A stretch of DNA of 64,000 bases, from the NCBI GenBank assembly GCA_026874595.1, contig CM049306.1, positions 21,445,019 through 21,509,018 on the forward strand, given 5' to 3'. Origin of the DNA: Sipunculus nudus. Its lineage: Eukaryota > Annelida > Sipuncula > Golfingiida > Sipunculidae. A program made the position numbers and the translations under genes. Under the pieces are notes generated by a model that made no database searches, was not told the DNA's origin, and saw nothing but the letters and a program-made list of their open reading frames with translations. Positions 36,191 to 47,064 of this stretch are shown here, in pieces; positions within the stretch are counted from its first letter, which is position 1; every line of letters begins with the position of its first letter.

Positions 36191-37500
36191 CAGCCTGGAT
36201 GCAGGTCTCCCTCCTCATGTAGTTGCTGGGTCCAATATCAGATAAGGTTTTTTTTTTATTTTATTGTTTGGTCAAGCTAGGAGCTACAAGATCAATTGAC
36301 TTACAAACTGAAAACAGATGTTAAAATTATACATTTGAACTTATTTTCAGCCAAGTAATCCAGTCTGTAAATCGTAGACGCAAGGGTGCTGATAGAATCA
36401 AAATGAACCGTGTAGCCGTTTCATAAAGATTATGGCAGACAGCTTCAGGGTTTCGTGCAAAATGTTATGGAAGGCATCAATCTTATTTAATTAGGTTAAT
36501 TTGTAAGATTTAACACTGAATGAAGCCTTTCTTTTAGGCTGAATACTCTGTATGCTTTAAATGAAAGTATGGACTAAACTAAAGTTGCTGATTTGGCTTG
36601 TTACTTCCACCATTGTCAGCAGGAATCTGTTTGAAAAGGCTGAGGTTTGTTGACTGTCACACAGAACGATACAGATGATTCTAATAATGATCGATGTACT
36701 AAGTTGATATTTCCTAGGTCCGAAAAAAAAACGCAGTCAACAATCATTTCGTCATACTTCATCAACATTGGTGCAGCTCTGTCATTATAATGATCATAGT
36801 GTTGACAAACTTATATTAAAAAATACTTCTTATAATTATAATTGGCCGTTTCCTAAGATGTTAAAACAAATATTCTTCTACCACCCCTTTTAGAATGGCA
36901 CAAAACTGAAGTGGCAGGACAGGTATTATATTGGCAGCTTAAATATGTCGCATCTTTGGTATTATTTATAACAGTCTTCAAAATTTATCTGGAACAAAGA
37001 TTTTGTCAGCCAATGTTGGTCCCATTGAAATGGAACCGTACTTTCTTTCAACACAAATAACACACTTTAAGCAACTATGAAGGGAGAGGCCATTATACAA
37101 TAAAGTTCCACGATAGCAGAGAGCCCATTAGTGTCAAAGTAGTCCGTGGCTGTAATTAAGAGAGCTACCTCCTCTAAATGCTTCTCTGAAGGTGACGTCT
37201 GGAAACTGGAGAAACGAAAGTGAAACCCGTATTGGCTTCACCGCAGAGTGAGGGTGTTAAGTGTGATCACAAAGCATTTTTTAAACTTGTACTCCGATGG
37301 CGGAGACATTTATCCATTGGGATGCAGTTTTCTAGTTGGATGTATGTTGTGCAGAATGACGCTTGTTTGGATACTGTAAGGCTATAAAAAAAATTATTCA
37401 AACATTCCGAGCCAGGATATTACAATTTTTATGAAAGATATTTTTGAAAAAGTATTTCGAAAATCCTCCTCAACCAATTAAGCAATAAAAAATAAAAAAG

Positions 37501-37501
<1 letters not shown>
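36191..37501. other. Anonymous sequence
   Basis: No gene or repeat supported. Confidence 0.4.
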
Positions 37502-37545
<44 letters not shown>

Positions 37546-37650
37546 AGATGTATGTTATATATATATAATATAATATATATTATATAAAATACATAATATA
37601 AGATATATTATATTAATTTTATAATATAAAATATATAATATATATAAATC
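37502..37650. repeat. (AT)n microsatellite and AT-only stretch
   Basis: An uninterrupted AT run to about 37541 is followed by roughly 100 bp composed almost only of A and T in TATAATAT-like phrases. Confidence 0.92.
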
Positions 37651-38112
37651 TGAGCTTTATCAGGACGTATTGTCTTCGTTATTGGGTTGTTGCACATAAC
37701 ACATATGTTCACTTCTGCTTTCAGGTGTAGTAGGACCCTTATTCATGTGTGAACGTGAGAACATTTAATATATAAAAAACTAAACTTTCATTCCCATTAA
37801 ATCACACCACGATGAATTGGCAATGAACAATGGCATATATCGGACCGAAATGCCTCACATGTCGCTTAGAAGACTCCCAGGTGTAAGCTACAGCCTAAGG
37901 TTTATTTCAGGACCCATGCAAGAAGAGGATAATGAGGCGTTTTCGTGACACCATGTGTTCATGCACCAATTCTGCGGTGGGAATTCCTTAACCTATGCAT
38001 GGGGATACGGGGTAATAATGAAGAAAGTGCCTAACACGACGCCAAAAAATCCTTAACATGAAATCCCTGGATTTTGTTGTGACCCTAAAAATCAGAGTAG
38101 GGGGTCTTGGTC
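37651..38112. other. Anonymous sequence
   Basis: No feature recognised. Confidence 0.4.
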
Positions 38113-38567
38113 TTAAGCTGCTCTCACACTTTCACGAGTAAAAAGCCGATAGGCGCCGAGTGCGGCGGCCTTCAGACTCGGTGTCACTCGGCAAAGTTTT
38201 TTCCCCGAGTTTAATTACTAATGTTTTGCAAGAGTGTGACGATGTCAGCCGAGTCATATACGAGCGCTGTACGAATGTCATACGAGGTGCGCCGAGATGC
38301 TACAGAGTTAACACCGAGTTGGACCGAGTACTGTACGACTATTGCCGATTACCATAAGAGTCTATCCGACCCTTGTAAGAGTTGTCTCGAGTAACAACGA
38401 GTTTCAAGGAATATCTAACGAGTTTACACGAGTGCCGTACGAGGTTTCTCGGACTCCTTCCGAGCTACCTACGAGAGTCCACGAGTACGAGGCAAGTCAG
38501 GCGTCGGTTCCGGGAATGTCCATATAAACTTGTCAGCAACATCTTTTTCTCAACTTATCATCATGAA

Positions 38568-39170
38568 TCGCACAGATGTTGCAACGCCCTACCTCCTGCT
38601 TCTTGGCGAATCCCTACTTTTAGCAGGTGTTGCATTTATTTACGTTACCAGGAGTGAAGAGAAAAAGAAGAAGAATCAAGTATTAAAGACGCTTCTGAGC
38701 AAGGCCTTGGCTTATTCCCAAGCCATAATATGGCCAGTACGAGAGGCTAATGGCAAAGCTGGCCAGGGAGGATTCGCCAGGTTTCAAAAACTTTCAGCGT
38801 GTGGATCCTGACCTTATTCAGGAGCTACTTAACCGTGTGGGATCGAGGATCGAGAAGTAGGACACCTTCATGCGCAAAGCCCTCGAACCAGGATTACGGC
38901 TTGCGTTGACGTTACATTACCTGGCAAAACGGGATCCTTACAAGAGTATTGAGTACGGCTTCCGCGTGTTGAACAATGCCATTTCTACTATATTCCCAGA
39001 AACTTGCGAAGCCATCATAGCGGAGTTAGCGGAGGAGGTTCTCGATTATCCAAATTTACCTGAAGAGTGGATGGTGATGAGCCTGAACTTCTCCGGGCAG
39101 TGGAACTTTCACAACACTATTGGGGCCTTGGATATAACTCGACATACACTCGGCACTACTCCTTGGGCAA
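38568..39170 (+). pseudogene. PIF/Harbinger transposase fragment (N-terminal half)
   Basis: The N-terminal piece has a hydrophobic Leu-rich stretch followed by a basic SEEKKKKN run (38605-38680), as I recall for animal Harbinger nucleases. After a frameshift come EDSPGFKNFQRVDPDLIQEL and a stop. An open piece from 38870 then has KALEPGLRLALTLHYLA, YKSIEYGFRVLNNAIS and EEWMVMSLNFSGQWNFHN, ending in GALD. In this family GALDGKH carries the first catalytic Asp of the DDE triad. Here the sequence diverges directly after GALD and the C-terminal half with the other two acidic residues is missing. It cannot have transposase activity. The Myb-like second protein of autonomous elements is absent. Confidence 0.8.
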
Positions 39171-39445
39171 TCGGACTTAATCGTCGGAGCTCGGTTTAAC
39201 TCTTACTGAGCTCGGCTCAATAAGACGTTAACTCGCAGGAAACTCGTACTCATGTCGGCTTCAATTCATACGCAACTCCGAAATACTCGGTGTGACTCGG
39301 GACCTAACGGGCGTTACTCGGCTGAGCTCGGGATAACTCGGCTTTTTATTCGAGACCGCGAGCAACGCCGATCTGTGCCGAGTGAGTCCCGAGTGACTCC
39401 GAGCTCCATCCGAGGGCCCCACGAATCACGTCGATCTCTTAACTC

Positions 39446-39483
39446 GGAATGAAATTTTTGAACATGTTCAAAAATTTTATTCC
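39446..39483. repeat. 38-nt near-perfect palindrome
   Basis: Centred on GAACATGTTC with arms GGAATGAAATTTTT and AAAAATTTTATTCC, with one mismatched pair. It lies inside the right CGAGT-rich flank of the Harbinger element. Confidence 0.9.
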
Positions 39484-39629
39484 GGGCTCCACGAGCTCAC
39501 TGAATGACACCGACTTGTGCAGAGTTTTCACGAGCATGAAGCCGAGTGTATCCCGATTTCTGACCGAGTAATCCCGAGTTCCAACTCAGAATTACTCGGC
39601 CTCAAACTCTGAAGGTATGAGAGCTGCTT

Positions 39630-40186
39630 GAGAAGCGACCTTGGCATTCGTCAACTCTGAGTTCGGCCCGGCGGTACTGGGGTGGTGGCGGCGGCGCGAT
39701 AGAAAATAAATGCAGCTTAAATCCAGACAACGTTCATCATTTCTTTGCAAGAAATTATGCGACGGCATGTAGTATTTAGAATTTAACCTCTTTAGAAATG
39801 TTTAAACGCACACACTGGATGACACCATTCTCGTCATGGTTTCAAATCCGATATATATTCGCGAAAATGAAATCCTCGTGAATAAGACGCATGAAAACAT
39901 GTGAGCAGCGACGTATGGTGTCCGCGATGGCGTACATGATGTATATACAAATTATAAGCTAAGTGGTTTTAATAATAACGTATTTGTGCTCGCTTAGTGA
40001 AATCATTGAAAATTGTTGCAGAAAATAATTGATAATAGCAGAAAAGTTGATCTCAACAACAAAGCCAACCACAGTATCAGCAGAAAAAAATTCTTCCGAC
40101 TGTCCTATAGTGGGCGCTTCAGGTTCATTGATATAACAGATATATCATATTCTCAGCCACACCATACTATTGAGGCTAATTGGGTT
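39630..40186. other. Anonymous sequence
   Basis: No feature recognised. Confidence 0.4.
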
Positions 40187-40410
40187 GCATGTGTTATCAC
40201 GGTAAAGAAAATGTAAAGAGACGAGTTAGGGTAGACTGGCTCAGTCGATGCAACGGTTAAAACATAATTCCTAGCTCCTACTAACAGAGCTTATCAAGCT
40301 GCATGTGTTATCACGGTAAAGAAAATGTAAAGAGAGGAGTTAGGGTAGACTGGCTCAGTCGATGCAATGATTAAAACATAATTCCTCCCACTAATAGAGC
40401 CGTCAAACTT
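40187..40410 (+). repeat. 114-bp tandem duplication
   Basis: GCATGTGTTATCACGG begins at 40187 and again at 40301. The two units are nearly identical through AAAGAAAATGTAAAGAGA and GAGTTAGGGTAGACTGGCTC to AAAACATAATTCCT. The phrase GACTGGCTCAGTCGATGC resembles a Pol III A box, but the matching B box is poor. The strand is nominal. Confidence 0.9.
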
Positions 40411-40930
40411 ATGTTGCTGTGTCGCTAAGCTTAGAGCAGGTACTTCCACCTCGTTGCAAATGATATAACTAAAGAACAGCTCTCTAGCCGACAATCAGTA
40501 CATGGATTCATATTTACCTAAGCATTATAGTAATAAAAATACATACTTAAGCCCTGGCAGGGCTGGAGTTAAGATGAATCTGCTTTATAAACCATTAAAA
40601 ATAAAACTGTTTGAGCACAAGCAATCTCCATAAATAAATTCCATATATAAACTGTTTACGTAACGTAAAATATGCGATTATTTAAAAAAAAACTTAACTT
40701 CCAATGGACACGTCCACTGCACGGTACATACCAGTATCCCGAACTCGTTAATGATTCATATTGTGTGTAAGCTTTTTCAGTATATAACCCGGGTGTTAAG
40801 AAAAGAATCAGAACATTTCATGATCACCAACAGACATTATTATCAGTTGATGTTATATGAAAGAGATTGGCCATATGCAATCTATAGAGACTATAGAGGG
40901 AAAAGACTTTTGGATAAGACATGGCTATTT
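40411..40930. other. Anonymous sequence
   Basis: No feature recognised. Confidence 0.4.
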
Positions 40931-40934
40931 CAGT

Positions 40935-41773
40935 TATTACGAAACCTAAAACAATAGATCACCTAGTCGTGACGAGCATAAATTTTGTTACAAAGATAAA
41001 TAAAATCAGACCCTGTAACACTAGGCAGCGTAAAATGCAAAAGGGAATGAATAAAGAAGTCAGTGTTTTTTTTAACACATAATTTTAATTTATTCTTTAA
41101 ACAACCCTAATATTACAATACACAAAATCAATACAATTACACAGTATAACAACAGTATAAAGTAAATCAGTACAATTACACAGTATAATAAATAAAGTGT
41201 ACATTACCAGTGTGTCCGGATCCTAGGATTTTCTGGATACCATCACCGTCACAGCTCAACAAGTCCTTTAAAACATATAATCCAGATGAACAGTTCACGT
41301 AAATTTTCTCAGAGAATAATAGTCCAATTTTATTCTGAAATCAATCTGTTGTAATCCAAAAGTGAAGTTCTGGTAATAGTCCCAAAGGCAACCTGAAGAC
41401 TATATAAAATCCATTACAAATTTCGAAGAAAATCTATAAATTCTGCAATTATCGTCCACAAACTGACTCACACTCTTCCGTGTCCGCTGGAATTTTTCTC
41501 TCTCCCCCTTCGGCTCTAAACACAGCCCCTTTTTATAACTTTTTACCTCAAGCCCTCAAACTTTCAACTTTCACGAACAATCTTAAGAACACAACAAGAC
41601 ACACGCGCTCATAGAGCGCGAACAGCCAAGAAAATTCCAGATTAGCACGAACGTGTCTTTACACGCCAGGTCAACCAGTACGGATTACACCGAGCGCTGT
41701 GTCTCTACACGCCATGGCAGCGCCCAGGGCTAGAGGCTAACACGAATCACAATGTCAACAGACACCTGTAACA
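40935..41773 (-). mobile_element. Solo LTR, Gmr1-like family (copy 4)
   Basis: An 839-bp LTR. In LTR sense it starts TGTTACAGGTGTCTGTTGAC at 41773 and ends near GGTTTCGTAATA at 40935, where the last bases have decayed. It has a TATA box (TATAAAAAGGGGCTGTG near 41526-41542), a GCGCTCTATGAGCGCG palindrome at about 41607-41622, and the TAACACTAGGCAGCG and GAATAAAGAAGTCAGTG blocks shared with the other copies. CAGT adjoins both ends (40931-40934, 41774-41777), a probable target duplication. Its U3 is of the same subtype as the first half of the mosaic LTR at 16904. Confidence 0.9.
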
Positions 41774-41777
41774 CAGT

Positions 41778-44700
41778 ACACATGTAACAAATATACCGAG
41801 ATCCATACAATTAAAAATATAAAGAAAAAAATAATTGAAACTTTTGATGAAAACTTAAAAAAATCAATCGATTTTTGTCTAAATTTTAACTCCCGAGGAA
41901 TTAATCTGTTGATGGAAGCAGCTCCGACAGTAGGTGCAAGAACAATTATATTCTTAGTTGGATTATAATTATTCACAGTACATGACTTGTTCCAAAATTG
42001 GAATACCGCATTTGAATGTAGATTCGTGAGTTTTTTTTTTGTTTTTTTTGGGGGGGGGGGGGGGCAATGAGATATGCCGTCCCGGGGCCAGGGAGGGATC
42101 CCGACGCCGCTGGCCTACTGCATCTCGACCCCGATAGGTTGGCCAATATGTTGTTTATCTAAGTTAATCGAAGATATACTTGAAAAAATATAAATATAAT
42201 CTAATAAAAATCTGAAACCCAATGCATTTTCAGCTGAGTATTACAAAAGCATCTCAGTCAGCGCAGTACGGTTTGCAGAACAGAGTCAGTCCGCCTTTGC
42301 TTAAACATACATTGTTAATATTTCAGTAATGTTGATGTCAGTTTAGTGGGCTGTAACATGTCTGAAATTATTGTTTTCGCAAAAAAACCTTGCTCATTTA
42401 GCTATTTGGTTGGGCGGTAAGAAAATTAAGTATGGGTGGTTACAATCTGTTTAAGATGTCACATTAGCTTTCCTCTAATTTTTCATTAAATACCTATGGT
42501 ATTTAGTTATTAATCAGCAAACATTTATACAGGGTGTCATAATGAGGCATGGTCGTATCTTTCATAAGGCCCTGTTTAAAATGGTAACATTTAAAATAAC
42601 ATTTCAAAATATGAAATGAGTAAAAGTGAGTACATGCGTGCACCAATGTAACGAATCATATGTACAATATCAGATTATTTAAAAAGAAATTCTTAATGTC
42701 ACATGTCTGCTAGTAGTCCTCTTAAAACCAAGTGCTTGGGGCGTTCTTAAATGTATATAAGGAAGGGGCTTCTTTAGTTTCTGTTGGTAGACTATTCTAC
42801 AAAATGGGGCCCATGGATTTGAATGAATTAATAAAAAGTCTGTCCGGGTCTTCGGTACTGAGTATTCGATTAGTATGGGAACAGCGTGACTATGTGAATT
42901 GGTCAGTCATCTATGACGCACTGAATGCAATACAAAATGCGTTCACGGAACTGCACTTTAGGAGTTATTCCGGTAAATATAATTAAGCATCTTGTAAGGG
43001 GTTCACTTAATCTCTTAAGATTTTACGGCGTACCTTCATATATCACTATAAAAAGACAGTTGGGATGTAGGACTATTCTTTGTGCGGGTATGCGCCCTAA
43101 ATGCACGAAAGACTAGGACTCATAAAGCTTTATAGATGGAAAGTTTCCTTTTTTCCTCAGACACGTACGTATATTGAACAAGCTTATTATGTCTGCAGTA
43201 ATAAAATATTCTTAAAAACAACAACGTTATATATACGCATGCACGCCGTGTTAAACATGGCTCTGTAAGCTCCATTTCTTGCCTTCTCAGATGTTGCTCA
43301 TTTCACTCCTGGGTCTCGCCTGTCACTTTTTATTAATTTCCTCAATGCCTCTACGGCGCCGCATGCGGTTCAAAAGCACGCAGATAAACCTGTCGGGATA
43401 CTGGTTATATATTAGCTCCCCTCATGTTAACACCTGATAAACATACTGTTTGATTACTTTTGTACCTGTACACACGCTCTGTATAACTGGTTTGGTGTAT
43501 ACTTCTTATGACATCCCATTTCTGCGAATCGTAAAATTTGATACAAAATTACATGTTTTCCTGTTCATCTTCACAGAAAGAATAACATGTATATTTCCTA
43601 TTACAAAGTCAAAAATAATTATTGATTAAAACTTAATATATTGGCATTTTAGGATTAGCATTTACTACAATATGAGTACAATTGTAGTACGATTTTTTGT
43701 TATTTCGCAAAAAGTCCTGTATTTATGGCATTTTATTAAACATTTTTCCCAGGTTCATTCTTTTTTTAAATATTTTGACCACTTGCAATTCATTTTGTAA
43801 AATTTCATCAGCTAGGTTTACGGGTAAACTCATTGAAAATTTGTGTCAAGTATTCCACAGGTCAGGCAATTCACGTGTATCGAAAAGGTTGACAAAATAT
43901 TCATGAAAATAAGACTTTTTTTAATAACCTTTGGCCAAATTGTATTCTAATTTTCGGTTGTGGAACTGGGTTAAAATAACTTTTGAAGAATTTGTTTCCA
44001 GTCTCTTCCTGTACGATTCAAAACATGTAGAAATGTAGAGAATGTCTGAAGGAATTGAAAAACAAAATCAGTTGATAGAACCACTATGTTTTTTTCTCTA
44101 AACAATCTGAAGTAATCTTATGTGACTTTGATAAAATTTTGGATGGTTTGGATATCACGATTATGTATACAACATTTAAACAAAGGTAAGTATTTATTTT
44201 GTGATTTTTGCATAAGGAAAAACATTCTGACAGTGGTAAAATTCAAATAAATGATGATCGCGGAAAGAACAATATACACGGCAGCAGGGGTTGTTTTTTT
44301 ACCGTTAACAATGGCCAGGTGTAAATGGATTGTCACAGGAACACAAACCACTCACGATCCTTTTAGAGACCCAAAAGAGAATTCAGTGGATACATATGGC
44401 AACAACCCTCTTTCATAACCATACGCTCGTGTTCATGACACATATTGCCAAACTTTACTTGATTAGCTCCAGAATATTAAATAAAAGAAAACTGATTGAA
44501 CATTTTTTTCTTTCCAGAAGTAGAAATGAGGAAATTAAAAAAAAAAAAGATTGTTATTTCAGTTGAAGAGAGATGATTAGTAACAGAGAATAGAAAATAT
44601 TTTTCGCCATCTGAATTATATGTGAGAACGTGATCTATCTTTGGAATAATAGATTTTGTAATAAACTACCAAATAATTTATGAGTCTTTAAATGAAGCAT

Positions 44701-45308
44701 CCAAGTATAGGACAAAAGACAATAACATACTGTTCTGTGGAGGATTATAATTCTCAGCATTAGCCGCAAGACAATAGAGTGAAAAGAACAGAAGATATTT
44801 TAATCATAACTAACATAAATACCAATCAGCCGATATTGTTACCCTCTACATAATAATGAAGAAACATTTTTCAGAAATTGTGCTTTCAGGGATTTGTGGG
44901 AATCATTAGCTGTCCAAATCAGAGACGATAAATTACCCTGCAAAGATTCCTATTACAACCAATAAAGAGATAAGGAGGTAAACATTATTTTGGTTTGGAA
45001 TACATATTATAAACAATTCTGTGATCCCGTAATCGTAAATATATTCAGATGTGTAAAAGAAACAGAAATTTATATTTGTCATAATATGATTGACGCCGTT
45101 TCTGGTTTATCAGAATCATTGATGTAATCACACAAAACCAAATTTGAAGAGCTGTCAATAGGTATAAAAAACGGTAAAACCAAAATGATGGTCTAATCTT
45201 AGAAAATGAACAAGATGTTAATTTTATTGCAAAAATATCCTGCATAATATTGCCCCCTTATTGCATGATAAATGAATGATAAATTCTTAGGGTTTAAATT
45301 CATGAAAT
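41778..45308. other. Anonymous AT-rich sequence
   Basis: Contains a G run at about 42050-42064 beside a T run. An open frame at 42732-42986 has mixed composition but no domain I recognise. No splice-bounded or conserved gene is evident. Nothing else supported. Confidence 0.4.
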
Positions 45309-45435
45309 TGTTACAGATGTCTGTTACATGTGTTTTTGACACTTGATTTGTGTGGCGCGGGCGTGGCTCGTTGCTGTAGTAACCTCGCCTGGCCGGGTGT
45401 TGCAAGCTCGGTGTAATCCGCATTGGTTGAGAAAT
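45309..45435 (+). mobile_element. Truncated 5' LTR remnant
   Basis: Begins TGTTACAGATGTCTGTTACA, close to the family start TGTTACAGGTGTCTGTTGAC, and ends in GCTCGGTGTAATCCGCATTG, a U3 block shared with the other LTRs. The rest of U3, R, U5 and the primer-binding site are deleted, so the sequence passes almost directly into Gag. Confidence 0.75.
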
Positions 45436-45454
45436 TTATACAGAGCTCTCAGTA

Positions 45455-46195
45455 GAAGCTGCTGCTGACTATGACCTGGTTAAAGGGTAATCCTAAAAGG
45501 TTATGAGTAAGTTCCAGAGGCTTACCTCCAGAAATTCAGAAATTGGGAAAAGCGCCAAGAACAGACCTACGTCGAATTTGCTAGGACAAAAGAGCACTTA
45601 TGTGATCGCTGGTGTAGTTCTAAAAATGTAATGAACGATTATGACAATTTGCGCCAGTTGATTTTGCTTGAAGAATTTAAGCACTGTATTAACGCAGTTG
45701 TTAAAACTTTTCTTGATGAGAAAAGTCCTGAAACACTTTACATTGTTGCTCAGTTAGCTGATGATTATTCATTAACACACAAAATATCCTTTACTAGGAA
45801 ATCAAACCAGTCATTCACAAACAAGGATGTAAATCAGTATGGTCAAAAGAAGTTTAAACCGCAGTCACCCAGTACTAGTAGTCCTGATAGTTCAACAAAG
45901 TCCATTGCTACACCTCAGCCCACGTCCACGGTGTCAAAGTCCAACAAAGACCAGTCATTTGCGAAGAAAATCTGTAATTACTGCAAGAAGGAAGGTCATC
46001 TAATATCTGACTGCTGGAAACTTGTGAATAAACCAAATAGCAAACCTTCTGGTTTTGATTCAAAATCGATGCATAGCATAGTACAAGAGCCAGGCTCTTT
46101 TCATGTAAATAAGTGGTACAACTCCTTTATTGACTCTAATAAAGGGTTGATGCTACGGAGGCCCACGTGCCGTCTGAATCCAAAGAAGAATCCGT
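45455..46195 (+). pseudogene. Gag: SCAN-like capsid and CCHC zinc knuckle
   Basis: From 45511 one frame is open to the stop at 46195-46197, with earlier Gag residues in another frame from about 45455. The capsid C-terminal part reads EFARTKEHLCDRWCSSKNV, then NLRQLILLEEFKHCINAVV and SPETLYIVAQLADDYSLTH, which has the layout of a SCAN domain (LC.RW, a LIxLEEF helix, a terminal A-x-L helix). A low-complexity Ser/Thr/Lys linker follows, then CNYCKKEGHLISDCW (about 45972-46016), a perfect CX2CX4HX4C nucleocapsid knuckle that would bind the genomic RNA. The N-terminal part of Gag is lost or frameshifted. The first in-frame ATG at 45631 lies within the capsid and is not a genuine start. Confidence 0.85.
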
Positions 46196-46197
46196 AG

Positions 46198-47000
46198 CTT
46201 GCGGGGTAAATACCTCAGTTGATTCCTGCTAGGAATTTAATAAGGCTAGGTCCTTTCAAGACTCCTGTGAGGAGTATTCTCTAAATAAGGCTAAGTACAT
46301 TTATGACTCTTGCGAGAGTATTTCAAATGAGGCCAGGCCCTCTTATGACAAACAGAAGTTTGTTTCTGCTGAGGAAAATTCCTCTGTTGACTCCCATGAG
46401 GAGTTTGATTGTAATCAGAATGCAGATTCCTTTAAAGACTCTGAAAAGAGTCTATGACTGACACTGTCAATGTCAGTTCTTTGTTTGACGAAGCAGAGTT
46501 AGTAGATTCCTCTCCTGACTCTGAAATGGAGTTATTTGAGCCATTCATACATGATGGTTTTGATCACTTTCAAGTGATTTTTTTCAGACTGTACCCCTAT
46601 AAGAATTTTGAGGGACACTCTCAGGCCAGATTCTCACGTTGGCAAACACTTTGCCATTTTATAATAGGTCCTTTACTGGTGCACATGCACTTGTTAATGG
46701 TGTGAAGCACACTTCAGTTCAGCTTCACAGTATACTTTTAAAGTCAGATTTGATTTCTGGGAATATTACTGTGGGCATTAGAACTACTTTACCTTCTAAG
46801 GAAATTCAGTTGCTACTAGGCAATGATGTTGCAGGTGACAGGGTAAAGCCTGTACCAATAGTGACAGAAAAGCCGTCACTTGATCAGGACACTAATCCGG
46901 AAAGTCAAGAAATTCCGTGTTTGTATCCTTCATGTGCTGTAACTAAATCTATGACCAAGAAAAACACACATGAGGAAAATGGTCCAGATAATAACACTCT
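46198..47000 (+). pseudogene. Linker and degenerate protease region of pol
   Basis: 46206-46457 encodes, in shifting frames, a Ser/Asp/Glu-rich linker with a repeated theme (DSCEEYSLNKAKY, then DSCESISNEARPSY, then DSHEEFDCNQNADS). 46640-46860 carries VQLHSILLKSDLISGNITVG followed by LLLGNDVAGDRVKPVPIVTE; an LLGNDLAG-like block after the aspartic protease core is what I recall of retroelements in this lineage. A catalytic DTG/DSG could not be found upstream, so the protease active site is probably mutated away. The assignment to protease rests on position and the downstream block. Confidence 0.55.
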
Positions 47001-47064
47001 GGGAGCCACTAGTGACTCGTCTAACGCCTCGCCCGTACAGGATGCAGCATTTTCAAGGTCAGAG

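Larger units (their letters stand above)
38116..39629 (+). mobile_element. Degenerate PIF/Harbinger DNA transposon
   Basis: The left end AGCTGCTCTCACACTTTCA and the right end, whose reverse complement is AGCAGCTCTCATACCTTCA, form imperfect terminal inverted repeats. TTA precedes the left end (38113-38115) and TGA follows the right end, consistent with a mutated TTA duplication. Two flanks of 350-450 bp (38150-38520 and 39180-39610) are packed with CGAGT/ACTCG pentamers, mostly CGAGT on the left and changing orientation on the right. Between them is a broken Harbinger-type transposase. The ends resemble those of the MITE at 16263 (both begin AGCTG with TTA flanks), so the two may belong to related subfamilies. 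Confidence 0.8.

Noticed and set aside
38160..38657. Overlapping small frames rich in Arg, Glu and Ser
   Set aside because: They translate the CGAGT-rich Harbinger flank, which is DNA-level repeat, not protein.
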